Positions 34,333 through 44,524 of a DNA stretch of 64,000 bases are shown here, in pieces (within the stretch, counting starts at the first letter, position 1; every line of letters begins with the position of its first letter). Made by a program: the position numbers and the translations under genes. The stretch spans positions 26,238,954-26,302,953 of the forward strand of contig CP154954.1 of NCBI GenBank assembly GCA_039621445.1, written 5' to 3'. The notes beneath the pieces are model-generated. The model saw nothing but the letters and a program-made list of their open reading frames with translations. It was not told the DNA's origin and ran no database searches. This stretch comes from Euglena gracilis (lineage: Eukaryota > Euglenida > Euglenophyceae > Euglenales).

Positions 34333-35466
34333 GTACCTCTTGGCCACCCCCCCCCCCCCCGGTCGGGGTTGCTAAGGTTGAACCTATAGCACTGACCGCG
34401 GATGCTGACTGGTGAACAGGACATGCCGCCTTCGCAGCCCTGAGAGATAATAGTATGGTGTGCGGCTAGTGAGTGTGGTGGTGGTAGTTAGGTCAGTCCT
34501 GCAGGCTGACCCAGCGGATGGCCTCCAGCCCCAAGAGGAAGCGATCATCGCTGTGAGTGTTCACAAGCGATTCGTATTCCCCAACGTAGTCAGGTCGGTG
34601 CCCCCGCGGGAATGCTGTCTTTGGTGCAGAGCCAGGTTTTCAGCGGCCCCACAGTCCCTCAACTCGGTTAATAGAGATTGTGCACCGACGGCTGCACAGC
34701 ACCTCGTGGCGCGTGAACACCCCACAGCCGTGCCCTGCCATGTGGTGGCACCGTGCACGTTGGCAGAAGCGCCCCGCCATCCAGGATGGCCCCGAAGAGT
34801 TTGCGCAAGTGCCCTGCCCCTCTTGGACAGTCAGCAGGCCGTGGCGGTGGATGCCTGCCAGCCCAGCTCTGTCTCGTCCACCTCCACCTTCACCAGGGCA
34901 CCCCCCCCCACGCCCTGCCATGGGAGATGTTCCGCTCCACCGGGATGGCAACTATGCAGCAAAATGCAGAGGTGCATTAGCTGCCGCCGCCCGCACTGGA
35001 TCAACTGCTCGATCTCCTCCGGGTTGTGGCCGCGCGACCGGACGAACGCCAGATGTAGCAGATCGTTCAGGCGCCAGGTTGTGTCGCGCACATTGCTAGT
35101 CAGGCTTTTGATTTGCACAGCCGCTTGGGGCGAAAGCGGCACGCAAGCCCCTGGTGTGAATGCAGCTCATTTTCCGGCAGCCAGCTGCAGCCGACTGCCA
35201 CTGTCCTGGGCCCCGTCCACACGGTGGGGGTCAGGCGCGAACAACGGGGACATGGAATCAACCTGTAGGACACCTCCAGGGAGGTGGTGCCATGCGGGTG
35301 AGAGAGAACATGTGCCAGATCGTGGAGGGAGAAGCGCACCACGACCCACGGACATTGCGTGGTCACTGCAGGGAAGTCAGCAAAGGTGACACTGAAAGAG
35401 AACGTCCACGCGCAGTGCCAGAACCTCAGGTCACCCCTCTAACCGGGAGGGGTGGCCAGGAAGTAC
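34333..35466 (-). mobile_element. Merlin-like DNA transposon, about 1.13 kb, degraded
   Basis: The left end GTACCTCTTGGCCACCCC (34,333-34,350) and the right end GGGGTGGCCAGGAAGTAC (35,449-35,466) are inverted copies with two mismatches in 18. The interior holds a broken transposase on the minus strand. I could not find a clean 8-9-bp target duplication, so the limits may be off by a few bases. Length and layout suit a small single-gene transposon. Confidence 0.6.
34480..35366 (-). pseudogene. Merlin/ISXO2-like transposase, frameshifted
   Basis: Pieces in different minus-strand frames line up with the ISXO2-like (IS1595/IS1016, Merlin) transposase plan. First comes a CPRC zinc-ribbon-like motif (about 35,233-35,262). 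Next is a helical piece, NDLLHLAFVRSRGHNPEEIE then QLIQCGRRQLMH. Then VKVEVDETELG (about 34,868-34,890) holds the first catalytic Asp in the family's VEVDET context. Next are LRKLFGAILDGG and INRVEGLWGR (about 34,643-34,675), the family's N..E..W motif with the catalytic Glu. Last is a C-terminal YVGEYE...DDRFLLGLEAI piece. Stops and frame shifts separate the pieces. The DET-to-Glu distance (about 75 codons) is shorter than I expect, and the second Asp is not visible, so it is inactive. The long + frame over the same interval is a shadow. Confidence 0.6.
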
Positions 35467-35469
35467 ATC

Positions 35470-36129
35470 TGCCATGTGTATCACACGTAGCTTTATATCT
35501 ATATCCATGTATCGACATGTTTATATACTTTTACCTATATTTACAGGAATCCTTCATAAAATTTGACCGGAAGGAATTGATAATTTATCTCTCAACAAAA
35601 GGAAAACAAAAGTTCTGAAAGCAGATGTTGCCCCCCAGGCACATGGGAATGTAAAAGGGAAGGAAACGAAGCACAAAATGTTAACAAATGCCCCCCCCAC
35701 CTACAAACCCCCTGGGTTATAGGATCTGGTTTGGTTGGTCGGCGGAAGAGGGGTTATAAGTCAAGGAATTGTTGCCAAAAATCCGATCCACCAAAATGAC
35801 TTCCCCAATTTGGCGATTTTCGGCAAATATGGCATTTTTGATTTTGTCAGTCTCAAGAAATTGCCAAAATATCAGTTTTTAGGTGGTTTGCAGCCGAAAA
35901 AATTGTCCTTGGCAACTTTCATTTTCTTCTCCAGGGGGGTTTATAGTCAAGGTTTGGCTGGTTGGCCTGGGGGGGGGGTATAGGTGGAGGGTTAAAAGTG
36001 GGGGGTTCATGAGTGGGGAGGTTAGGCTCTTTTGCACTCTTTGGACAGCTAAATAATCAAAACCCAAAATTTAATTTGATTTTATTTAACAAATTCAAAT
36101 AATAAAAATTCATACTGAAAGTGCGAAGA
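35470..36129. other. No recognisable gene
   Basis: Includes G/C tracts with 'GGTTATAGG' and 'GGTATAGGTGG' phrases (35,695-36,000) that loosely recall the TAACCC-ended elements. The ends are not clear enough to call one. Confidence 0.3.
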
Positions 36130-36163
36130 ATATATATATATATTTATATATATATATATATAT
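36130..36163. repeat. TA microsatellite, left of palindrome
   Basis: About 17 TA units with one TT interruption. Confidence 0.9.
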
Positions 36164-36454
36164 GGCAGGTGGGAACTTCGAGACCCCCCCCCCCCCCGGG
36201 GGGGGTCTCGAACTTCACCCCGCGATGGACACCCGTTAATTGAAGGTATAGGGTTAGGTGCGCACATGCTGATTTGCGCTAATTGGCTACGTTGCGCTAA
36301 TCGGCTGTGTTGCGCAACACAGCCAATTAGCGCAACGTAGCCAATTAGCACAAATTAGCATGTGCACACCTAACCCTATACCTTCCATTAAGGGGGGTGT
36401 CCATCGCGGGGTGAAGTTCGAGACCCCGCCGGGGGTGGTCTCGAAGTTCCCACC

Positions 36455-36458
<4 letters not shown>
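36164..36458. mobile_element. 295-bp near-perfect palindrome (foldback element)
   Basis: The two arms start GGCAGGTGGGAACTTCGAGA from each side and meet at GTTGCGCAAC near 36,313 with essentially no spacer. They are about 95% complementary over about 147 bp. Each arm contains its own smaller hairpin (GTCTCGAA/TTCGAGAC around a C/G run). It is flanked on both sides by TA repeats, consistent with insertion at TA. It would form a long hairpin in RNA or a cruciform in DNA. No open frame of interest. Confidence 0.85.
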
Positions 36459-36499
<41 letters not shown>

Positions 36500-36522
36500 T
36501 ATATATATATATAGAGAGATAT

Positions 36523-36556
<34 letters not shown>

Positions 36557-36596
36557 GATATTCTATATATATATACTCTCTATATATATTGTCGGT

Positions 36597-36627
<31 letters not shown>

Positions 36628-36662
36628 CTATATATATATAATCTATATATTTTTTATATAAT
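36459..36662. repeat. TA/TAGA microsatellite, right of palindrome
   Basis: TA runs with GAGAGA, TCTA and TCTCTC interruptions, continuing to a T-rich end. Confidence 0.9.
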
Positions 36663-37280
36663 TCAGGTTCCCCCTTGTCAAAGCCCACCACCCCATTTAT
36701 TCTGTTTTGGGTCTATATTTTTAGCCAAATCAGCACCCCTGCTTCTTGCCCCTAAGTCAAACAGGAGGGGAGGTTCGGCGTTATGTTTTCTCTTTGGGCA
36801 GAATTCTAATGACTATGGGGTGAATATTCAGGAAGGGTATATTTTATCGAGGAAATCAAAAATCGCTGCTCTTAAAACACAGATAGTTTTTTATTTTTTA
36901 TCACATTTTGGAAGTTATATCTTCAAATGGAATTGCCGAGTTTTTTTTTTTAATGGAAAAGGTAAATGTGCACCCCACTCTCTCAAAGACCTCCCTTGGG
37001 ATTGTGGTTTGGCAATCAACATAACAAGCTATAGGAGAAGCAAGTATTTCAGTTTTCAGATTTCGTTAATTTTTGGGCATAAATTGACTGTTTTCTGTGT
37101 GGTGAAATGGTGCAATTGCATACAAAACTAATTAAAAAGGGAGAAATCAAATTGTTCCATCCTGAAATGGTGGTCCCTGGGGACAGCATTGGGGTGGTCC
37201 CCGGAAAATTTACATTGTTTTCTCAATGGCTTGAATGTTTGCATCCATATCTGGCTGAACCCCCCTCCCCCTGGGGGAAG
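36663..37280. other. AT-rich stretch, no recognised domain
   Basis: A 180-codon + frame begins in the TA repeat and continues to 37,131 with ordinary composition (SNRRGGSALCFLFGQ) but no known domain and no clear splice sites. The last part includes 'GGTTGCAG' at 37,293, a candidate acceptor for the next block. Confidence 0.3.
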
Positions 37281-37293
37281 AAGGTGGGTTGCA

Positions 37294-37686
37294 GAAGCAA
37301 CCGCCACAGAGACCGCAACCCCAACCCCAACACGTACTTTTACGGGGACGACCTCTCTCACGGGCACCTCCACCAGCACCCAAACCGCCACTGTCATCCC
37401 GACCCAAACTCCCAGCGCCACCATCACCTCCACAGGCACAGCGACGGCCACCGCCACGCCCACCAGCACTCCGACCCGGACCGCGACCTCCACAGCCAGC
37501 CCCACGGAGACTGACACGGTCACGAAGACGGACACCCCCACCGCCAGTGGCACCATGACCGTCATCCCCACCTTCACCCCGTCGCCCACCCCCACTCCCA
37601 CCCCCACCCCCACCCGTACCGCCACCGATACTTCCACCCCGACCACGACCAGAACCTCGACATGGGCCCTATTCATTATCACCTGA
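37294..37686 (+). CDS. Thr/Pro/Ser-rich block 4
   Basis: Begins after AAGGTGGGTTGCAG and reads EATATETATPTPTRTFTGT, ..., SPTETDTVTKTDTPTASGT, ..., PTPTPTPTPTRTATDTSTPT, then a stop after STWALFIIT. It has a higher share of Val and Ile than the other blocks. Confidence 0.4.
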   Translation, partial: EATATETATPTPTRTFTGTTSLTGTSTSTQTATVIPTQTPSATITSTGTATATATPTSTPTRTATSTASPTETDTVTKTDTPTASGTMTVIPTFTPSPTPTPTPTPTRTATDTSTPTTTRTSTWALFIIT

Positions 37687-37869
37687 TTTTTCTCTGATGG
37701 TTTGAGACGATTCAGTTGCTGGCCACCTCTTCTGGCAAGCTCCGACCAGCAGCAGAATATGTGGGGTTTTTTCTGGTGTAGCGTGCGACCCTGCAAGGTG
37801 CAGGTTGAGAATGACCCACCCACAATTTCCCCTTCCATCTGGGCAAACCATTGAATGGGCTCCAGCTCT

Positions 37870-38088
37870 CAACCGGCACCGCGACACCGACAACCAGCTC
37901 CACCCCCACCGCCACCGCCTCCAGCACCCCTACCGCTACCCCCTCCGCCACTCCCTCCGCCACCCCCTCCACCACAGGCACCGCCTCGGAAACCGACACT
38001 GCGACCCCTACCGCCACGCTGTCCAGCACCCCGACCCCCACCCCCACCAGCACCACCACACACACCGCCACTGCCACACCCTGGCATG
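37870..38088 (+). CDS. Thr/Pro/Ser-rich block 5
   Basis: Reads [58 protein letters not shown]. It bridges the two subtypes: SETDT as in block 1, and ATPSATPS as in blocks 6-16. The end TATATPWHVENFF passes into T-rich sequence. Confidence 0.4.
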
Positions 38089-38099
38089 TGGAGAATTTT

Positions 38100-38970
38100 T
38101 TTGTTTTGAGGTTTTTTGTTTTTTAAGGTTATGTTTTGGTTTTCGCAAGGACCACCCCTCCCCCCAGGGGCCACCTCTCCACAGCTGGGGTAAAAAACGA
38201 TTTGGTTGCAAGAACGCCTGGAAGTTTAAAATCTCAAAATTCAAAAGGGAACAGCAAGGGCAAAAGAGAATTGATTGCAGGCTGCCGCTCGTTCTGCAGA
38301 GATTGCCGCTCTTGTTCCCAGCGTTGCTTGGACTCAAGGGATCAAAAGGAGAGGTTGGAATCCCTGTGAAAGCCCCACCTATTCAGATTTTTCTGAGGAA
38401 CAGCATTTGACAAGTTGAATATGCCCTGGCATGTTTTTTGGTGGGGGTCCAGAGAGGGAAAGATCACCATCCTGTGCAAGCCCTGCGGTCTGCATTATCC
38501 CTCAGGATGTCGAGTAGTTTTTGAGATCGAGAATTGACCCAAAAAAGATGCACTCGGCCTGGTCCCCTCTTTCTTTGGTTCTTCAGACTTTTTTTTTGTG
38601 CAATGGGTGCCTCTCTTTTTGTTATTCCCACCCAATTTTTGATTTTTGTGATTTTCCATGTCTCTGGTGATCTCGGTGATTCTTTTTCATTTGACTCAAA
38701 GGGAGGGCTATTATTTAGGCTGTCAAGGTCGGTCCTCAGGGGCTTCATTATTTGTTGGGGGGGTTCCACCTGGGAAGAGAGGCAAAGCATGTGTTCTTAA
38801 AGCGCGGGTAGTATCATGCAGTTCACCCCCATTCTTTCATATCATTTCCCATCAACCCACATGTCTTCACCACCGCTGGGTCCAGGCCAGGTGTGTGGCC
38901 CCCCCTGCGCCGTGGGGCCTCAAAAAGAAGCCTGATAGCGACCCCCGGGGCACAGCGGCACCAGACTCCT
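38100..38970. other. Spacer, no convincing gene
   Basis: T-rich tracts and short frames on both strands; no domain recognised. Confidence 0.3.
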
Positions 38971-38980
38971 GCGCCAGGCC

Positions 38981-39213
38981 CCAGCCTCCCCCACGCCGAG
39001 CAGCACGCCCACTGCCTCCTCCACGGCGACCCCTACCTCCACGCCGTCCGGCACCCCCTCCGGCACGCCGTCTGTGACGGCCACCAGTACCCCCTCTGGC
39101 ACGCCAACCGGAACACCCACGGGGACACCGTCCGCCGCCCAGGGCAATGCTGTGTGCGTTTCTGCATGTGTCTGTATGATCGCGCCGGTGCATACGTGTG
39201 TGTGAATGAGTGA
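38981..39213 (+). CDS. Thr/Pro/Ser-rich block 6
   Basis: Follows 'GCGCCAGGCCCCAG'. Reads PASPTPSSTPTASSTATPTS, ..., [21 protein letters not shown], then about 20 residues with several Cys (VCVSACVCM) to a stop. PSAAQGNA is the conserved right-hand border of this repeat class. Confidence 0.35.
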
Positions 39214-39236
39214 ATGGTGAATGTGCATGCAAGTGT

Positions 39237-39396
39237 TCACTCACTCACTCATACAAGTGTACATGCATGCAAGTGAGTGAGTGAGTGAGTGAGTGAGTGA
39301 GTGAGTGAGTGAGTGAGTGAGTGAGTGAGTGAGTGAGTGAGTGAGTGAGTGAGTGAGTGAGTGAGTGAGTGAGTGAGTGAGTGAGTGAGTGAGTGA
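39237..39396. repeat. GAGT microsatellite with inverted left edge
   Basis: About 30 GAGT units (39,272-39,394), preceded by a short inverted CACTCACTCACTC at 39,237-39,250 that could pair with it. Confidence 0.95.
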
Positions 39397-39890
39397 TGAG
39401 TGATTGAGTATGTGTGTGTGTGTGCACTTTTTTTTTTTAAAGGAAGGACCTCCCCAAAGGGGTGCTATGAGCAGGCAGGACTCTTGGGGTCCCCGCAGCA
39501 GGGAAACAATGGACCTGCGAGCCCATGCTGGGTGCAGCAGGTGGGGTCATGAGTATGCTGTGTGGCCATTACCCCTCTGTGTGTTGGGTTCCTGCCTCGG
39601 AAACTGTCAGGGTCCCCGGTACTCGCCAACCTGTCATTAGAGAGAGTTATTAGGGTCCTGGTATTGTACTTGTCAGGTGGCAGTTTTCTGGGGCAATGTA
39701 TTTATTTCCAAAATGCACGTTTTTTTGCAGAAATTGTGTGTTTTTTGCAGTCCTTTTTGGTGCTAGACCAAGTAAAACAGACATACTCAAACTTGGTGAA
39801 ATTAGGTAAATCAGAAGCGCAACTCTCCTGGAATCCTGGAACTCAATGGCCATTTTTCATTGAAACAAAGTTCCTGGAATGGGTTGCTGG

Positions 39891-40283
39891 CAGGGTTCGA
39901 TATAAGGAGGGCGTACATGGTTTAGGTGGGGGGTGTCCCCCCACCCCCCCCCCCCCCTCCTGGCCCGCAGGGGGGGTCTGGACCACCCCCCCCCCACCTG
40001 CAAGGGGGGTCCGGACAGACCCTCGGGGGGTACCCGGGACCCCCCCCAAAAAGGGTCAATTTTTTCCTCCGGTGCTTCGCGCCGAAAATTTTTGCATTTT
40101 TGGCCAATTTTTTTGCCCAAAAAGTGCCCAAAATGGCACTTTTGGTCGATTTGGGGGGCCGAAAATCGGTCACCCTGATCGCGCCACTGTTTAGGTGGGG
40201 GGGTGTCCCCCACCCCCCCCCCTCCTGGCCCGCAGGGGGGGGGGGTCCGGACCCCCCCCCTCCTCTCCTTATATCGAACCCTG
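39891..40283. mobile_element. Intact hAT-like miniature element H1 (393 bp)
   Basis: The ends CAGGGTTCGATATAAGGAG and CTCCTTATATCGAACCCTG are perfect inverted repeats. GTTGCTGG flanks both sides (39,883-39,890 and 40,284-40,291), a clean 8-bp target duplication. CAGGG...CCCTG ends plus 8 bp are the hAT signature. The inside is G/C tracts and AAAATGGCAC-type text with no coding capacity, so it is non-autonomous. The split copy at 2,594/16,164 is the same family. Confidence 0.92.
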
Positions 40284-40299
40284 GTTGCTGGGTCATGGG

Positions 40300-40980
40300 G
40301 AGGGGGGGTCAGATTTGCATCCTGAACAGGTGCGACCCTGCAAATTCGTCTTAAAGGTGGTTATCTTTTTTTTGGCCAGGTGTCTCGGCAAAGGGTCGCA
40401 TATTGCTTTTCATCACAAAGGAAAATTGTACGAAAAATCTTCATCCCAATAAAATGACTGACTTCCCATCGTTCTCATGAGCCATTTTTGCATGGGGGGT
40501 CAGAGGAGGGGTTTTCCCTGGAGGTGGGTTTCGCTCTTACCTATCAAAGGATTAGAGCTCATCGACCCCCCCCCCCAGGGATTGTGGTGGGCACCGCACA
40601 GCAGAAGGTATCATCCCACTTCCCCCTGTGTTCTTAAAGCAAGCCTGCATCACATCACATCAACATCCACAGGCATCAACAAGTTTCACATTGAGTCCGT
40701 CAGCTTTGAGCCCTAAGGACAATTGGAGAAAAATGTAACGCCACAGGCAATTTGTTCAGACAGTAGCCTTGCACATGAACGGCACTCAGACGTTATGTCC
40801 CACCTGTTTAAGACCCCCCAAGGAGCCAAAACCTTGGGGAGGGGGTTCTTCTTCGGGATCAGAATGGGGCGGTGTCACGACCACTCCTGTCTGTGCGTCC
40901 GACCTTGCTCCATGCCCTTCGAGGTTCTGCAGTGGCGCGAATAGGTCCAGACCCAGTTCTGGGCATGCTGCACCCGCAAA
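40300..40980. other. No convincing gene
   Basis: Short open frames only. Confidence 0.3.
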
Positions 40981-41004
40981 AGCGCCGTGTGGCGTGGTAT
41001 TTGC

Positions 41005-41125
41005 TGCTTTGCCCCTGCACCCACCCCCAGCGGCACACCCACCGCCACTTCATCTGGAACCTCCACCGCAACTCCAACAGCCACGCCTTCAGGCACCCCT
41101 TCTGTTTTAGGCGGCGCAGAGGGCC
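41005..41125 (+). CDS. Thr/Pro/Ser-rich block 7 (short)
   Basis: Reads [39 protein letters not shown]. The left border GCTTTGCCCCTGCACC is a variant of the common GCTCTGCTTCTGCCCCC. It has more substitutions than most blocks. Confidence 0.35.
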
Positions 41126-41229
41126 AGCCACGCGAGCGCACACTGCCTCAACACCCTTTTTTTTGCGGCCAACGTTTCTTCCCACTCGAAACAGATACAC
41201 CTTGCCCCCAATTTCAATTTAAGATATGA

Positions 41230-42560
41230 TAATGTATATTTGCTCATGAGTACCCCAACGTTCCCCAACTTTGCATTTGTTTCATTGGCATCTTTTCCTT
41301 CCACTGGTTTGGATACCTCTATGCCGGGGAAATTGTCTGGCCTCTGGTACTATTTGAGTAGTCAAAACAATCAAGGTCCCCGCCTCCAGCCAACTTGTTC
41401 GATGGAAACGGATAGTTTGCCACCGTCCAATTTGCAGGATTGCTGCCCGCCCTCCCTCCCTCCCCGTCCATGACACCTACCCGCGTGAACGGCACAATCC
41501 CAGAACATAGACATCAAGAGCGTGTGATATTAGATTCATTCATTTAACGCTTTGTGTGACCCTTCCCATGGGAGGTTGAGTTTTCAAGAGTGGGTGGGTG
41601 GGTTGGAAGCCCCCCTCCCCAGGCTTTGGGGGACCCCATGGATCAGTCCAGCACGGCCGGTTGATTTTAGATGGGTGTTGGGTGGGCAGGCGGTCGATTT
41701 CCCTGGGGGAAGGGGGGGGGCAGGGTTCAACGAAGGGCAGGTGGGACCAGCGGACCTTCTTTTTCAGGCGCGAAGAGCCGGGCTGGAAAAGTTTCCCCCA
41801 ATCGGCCCAAATGTCATTCTTGGCACTTTTTTTGGGCGAAAATTTGTCCGAAGTACAAAAAATATTGGACTGAAGTTTAGGAAGTAAAAAATTTAATTTT
41901 TGGGGGGTCCCCCTCGAACAACCTCGAACAGCATTCGAGGAGGCTATCGAGCCTCCTCCAACGACCTCGAACGGCGTTTCAAGAGACTCCAGAGCCTCTT
42001 CCTATTTTTTTTGCATTTTTTATTTCCCCCCCAAACGTTTTTTGGATTTTTCCATGAAAATATTTTTGACTCTGGATAATTTCTCGTTTTGGCCTCGATT
42101 TTCCCCTGAGACCAAAATTTTTGGCATTTTTTAGTCATTGTTGCATTTTTTGGTCAACAAAATGCTTTTTTTTATGGAAGATGGAAAATTTTCCCCGTCG
42201 GAGCTAAAAATTTTTCTAAGTCCTCTCCAATGGAAAGATGTGCATCTCGGACCTCAAGGTTTTCCCTTGCAATTTGCGTCTTTTTGTGTTTTTTTGCGTG
42301 TTTTTTTGAGCAACCGCAAACCTATCCGATCTGCCTTTCCTGGCTCTCGACTGAGTGATCAACCCCCCAAAAATTGTTCTGGCGTTTAATTCATTTCGCC
42401 CCCCTCCCCCTACCCCCCCCCCCCTCGTGCAGTTGTCACCTTGGAGTGCATACTGACTGACGTGGCGTAATGGCTTTAGATACGTGGTACATTACAACTG
42501 GAAAGTTGTCATGTACGCCCGTACTCGCTGAGTTGTCAGGTCAATGTCACGAGGGGGGGG
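41230..42560. other. No convincing gene; small hairpin near 41,936
   Basis: GAGGAGGCT and AGCCTCCTC (41,936-41,957) form a perfect 9-bp stem around ATCG. 'CCTCGAACA' or 'CCTCGAACG' recurs three times just around it. No domain recognised. Confidence 0.35.
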
Positions 42561-42599
42561 GCAGAGATGTTTCTCACATTTGTTCATATTGCCGGCCGC

Positions 42600-42827
42600 C
42601 CTCCCCACCGCCTAAATCTCGCCACGCCCTCCGCCACGACCACGCACACACCCTCCGCCACGCCGTCCAGCACCCCCACCGGCACGCCGTCCGCGACGGC
42701 CACCAGCACACCGTCCGCCACACCAACCGGAACACCCACCGCGACGCCGTCGGCCACCCCTTCGGGCACGCCATCCGCGACTCCCACTGCCACCTCCACG
42801 GCCACGCCCTCTGCTACCCAGGGCTGA
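42600..42827 (+). CDS. Thr/Pro/Ser-rich block 8
   Basis: Reads ATPSATTTHTPSATPSSTPT, ..., ATSTATPSATQG, then TGA in the conserved GGGCTGAGCC border. A good donor-like CG|GTGAGC lies 20 bp further, but the stop comes first in this frame. Confidence 0.4.
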   Translation, partial: PPHRLNLATPSATTTHTPSATPSSTPTGTPSATATSTPSATPTGTPTATPSATPSGTPSATPTATSTATPSATQG

Positions 42828-43007
42828 GCCGTGTGTGACGGTGAGCGCCAGTTAATTTTTTCCCCTCCAAAAATGGCCCACAAGAAAGTGGCGCCTCAAT
42901 CCTCCTGAAGGAAGGAAGGACTGAGGGTGAATCTGCATTGAAATTGCCGCTGCTGCCCCTCATGTTTTCTGCCTCTGCCTTTTTTTTTGCTCACCTTGTG
43001 GTTTTCC

Positions 43008-43325
43008 ATCTCGGCCAGGGGTTTTTTTAATTTTTAATTGTGGACCCTCAGGGGGGAGGGGGTAGGGTGGATGGGTCCGGCCGAGCCCCCCCCCCCCCCC
43101 CGGGGTGTCCCCCCCAGGGGCTGGTGAGTTATACTTTTGGGCGTCGAAGGCACCAAATTTTTTGAAAAGGTTCTATTTTGGCACTTTTCGAGATTTTTGG
43201 GCCATTTTCAGGGAAAATGGAGTGGGTCCCCTGGGACCCCCCGGGGGTGGGCCCAGGGGGTGGGTGGGTGGGGGGGGGGACCCCCGGTCTTAAAAAAAAA
43301 TTAGGGCCGACACCCTAATCTCGGC
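43008..43325. mobile_element. H3-family hAT-like element, diverged copy
   Basis: ATCTCGGC at 43,008-43,015 and again at 43,318-43,325 flanks a 302-bp unit that starts CAGGGGTTTTTTTAA. The interior matches the H3 copy at 60,900-61,160 ('TTTTGGCACTTTTCGAGATT', 'GGGTGGGTGGGTGGG', 'CCCCCGGTCTTAAAAAAA'). The right end reads CACCCTA instead of CCCTG and carries about 14 extra bases, so it has mutated. Confidence 0.6.
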
Positions 43326-43486
43326 CCACGCACACGCCGGCTTGTCCGTCGTGTGCACACACCTGGCGGGCTAGCTTCCCAACTGTTGGCCTAGCCGCTG
43401 GCCAAGCAAGGCCCGCCGTCGGCGGATGTCCTCGCTCAGGCACAACAGGCGACACTGCAAAAATCCTTGAAAGCCTATGGATGATG

Positions 43487-43860
43487 GGTGGTGGGGGGGG
43501 GTCGACCTCTGCCCACCGGTCTTCCCGTACAGCCCTGGTCGTGCACGGTACAGACATCTCTGCCTGGTACTCAAATTTGTGTCTGCCCGGGAGCTGAAGC
43601 TCAAACACTTCCCAAACACTTGCCCCCTGAACTGTGGCCGGATATGGGAATCCCGGAAGCCCTCTGGGGGGCTGGGATGGGCGGCAAGCCCCCCACATCA
43701 CTGACGGGTTTGTCTGGTGAGGTCTGCCCCCACCCCACGACCAGCTTCCCATATTTTTTTGGATTTATTTGGATTCATCATATTTTTTTTTGCGCAGTGA
43801 CATTGTCGGTGGAGGGGGTGTCGACCCCCCCCCTCATGGCCTTCCCATACAACCCCCACC
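43487..43860. repeat. Two G/C-tract inverted modules
   Basis: 'GGGGGGTCGACCTCTGCCCA' with 'GTCTTCCCGTACAGCC' and, about 320 bp later, 'GGGTGTCGACCCCCCCCCTC' with 'GCCTTCCCATACAACC'. Same module class as 1,028-1,100 and 22,455-22,530. Confidence 0.5.
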
Positions 43861-44265
43861 CTTGATGGCAACTAATAACAAATGAGACACATCCACCGAC
43901 ACTTGCACCGACGGGCTGATTGGAAGAAATGCTGGCAGCCTCATCTTTATGGTCCCCTTGTATCCCCCTTGAGGAACCTTGGACGTTTTTCAAGCGTGGA
44001 GGTGGCCAGGCACGCGATGGATCCCGCACCTTGCATTTCATATTCAGAGGAAAAGAGTTGGGGTTGGGCATTTAGGCATAAGACTGGGCTTGAATTAGGC
44101 GTTAATTCTCACGCCTGGCGGAAAATTCAAAAAAAACCACTCCAATTGGGCAGACATTCCCGGAGTACACACATCACGCTTTCTGGACCATGGATGGACA
44201 ACCTCCCATCATACTGGTGCCCCCCCGGGGGGCCCACAAGTGTGAGGCTGCCGTCATGGTCGTGC

Positions 44266-44455
44266 AAGCTCAGCCCCTGCCCCCACCCCCACCGGCACCC
44301 CCTCCTCCACGCCGTCCGCCACGGCGACGCACACGCCCTCCGTCACGCCGACCGGCACCCCCACCGGCACGCCGTCCGCAACCCCCACCGGCACCCCCTC
44401 CACCACGCCAACCGGCACGCCCACCGATACGTCCAGGGCTGCCTCCCTGTTGTGA
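44266..44455 (+). CDS. Thr/Pro/Ser-rich block 9
   Basis: Reads [37 protein letters not shown], ..., TDTSRAASLL and a stop at 44,455. Its sequence order matches block 10 closely (SSTPSATATHTPS), so the two look like sister copies. Confidence 0.4.
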
Positions 44456-44524
44456 GCCCAGCGATCCAGCAGTGGCGTGTCGTTATGTTGGAAGGTGCTT
44501 GGTTGATTCCCCCCTCCCCCGCAC

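Noticed and set aside
34460-35389. 309-residue + strand protein
   Set aside because: The minus strand carries ordered transposase motifs between inverted ends; the + frame has no recognisable content.
39891-39909. tRNA B-box-like GGTTCGA in the H1 end
   Set aside because: It lies in a perfect terminal inverted repeat, and no A box or cloverleaf is visible.
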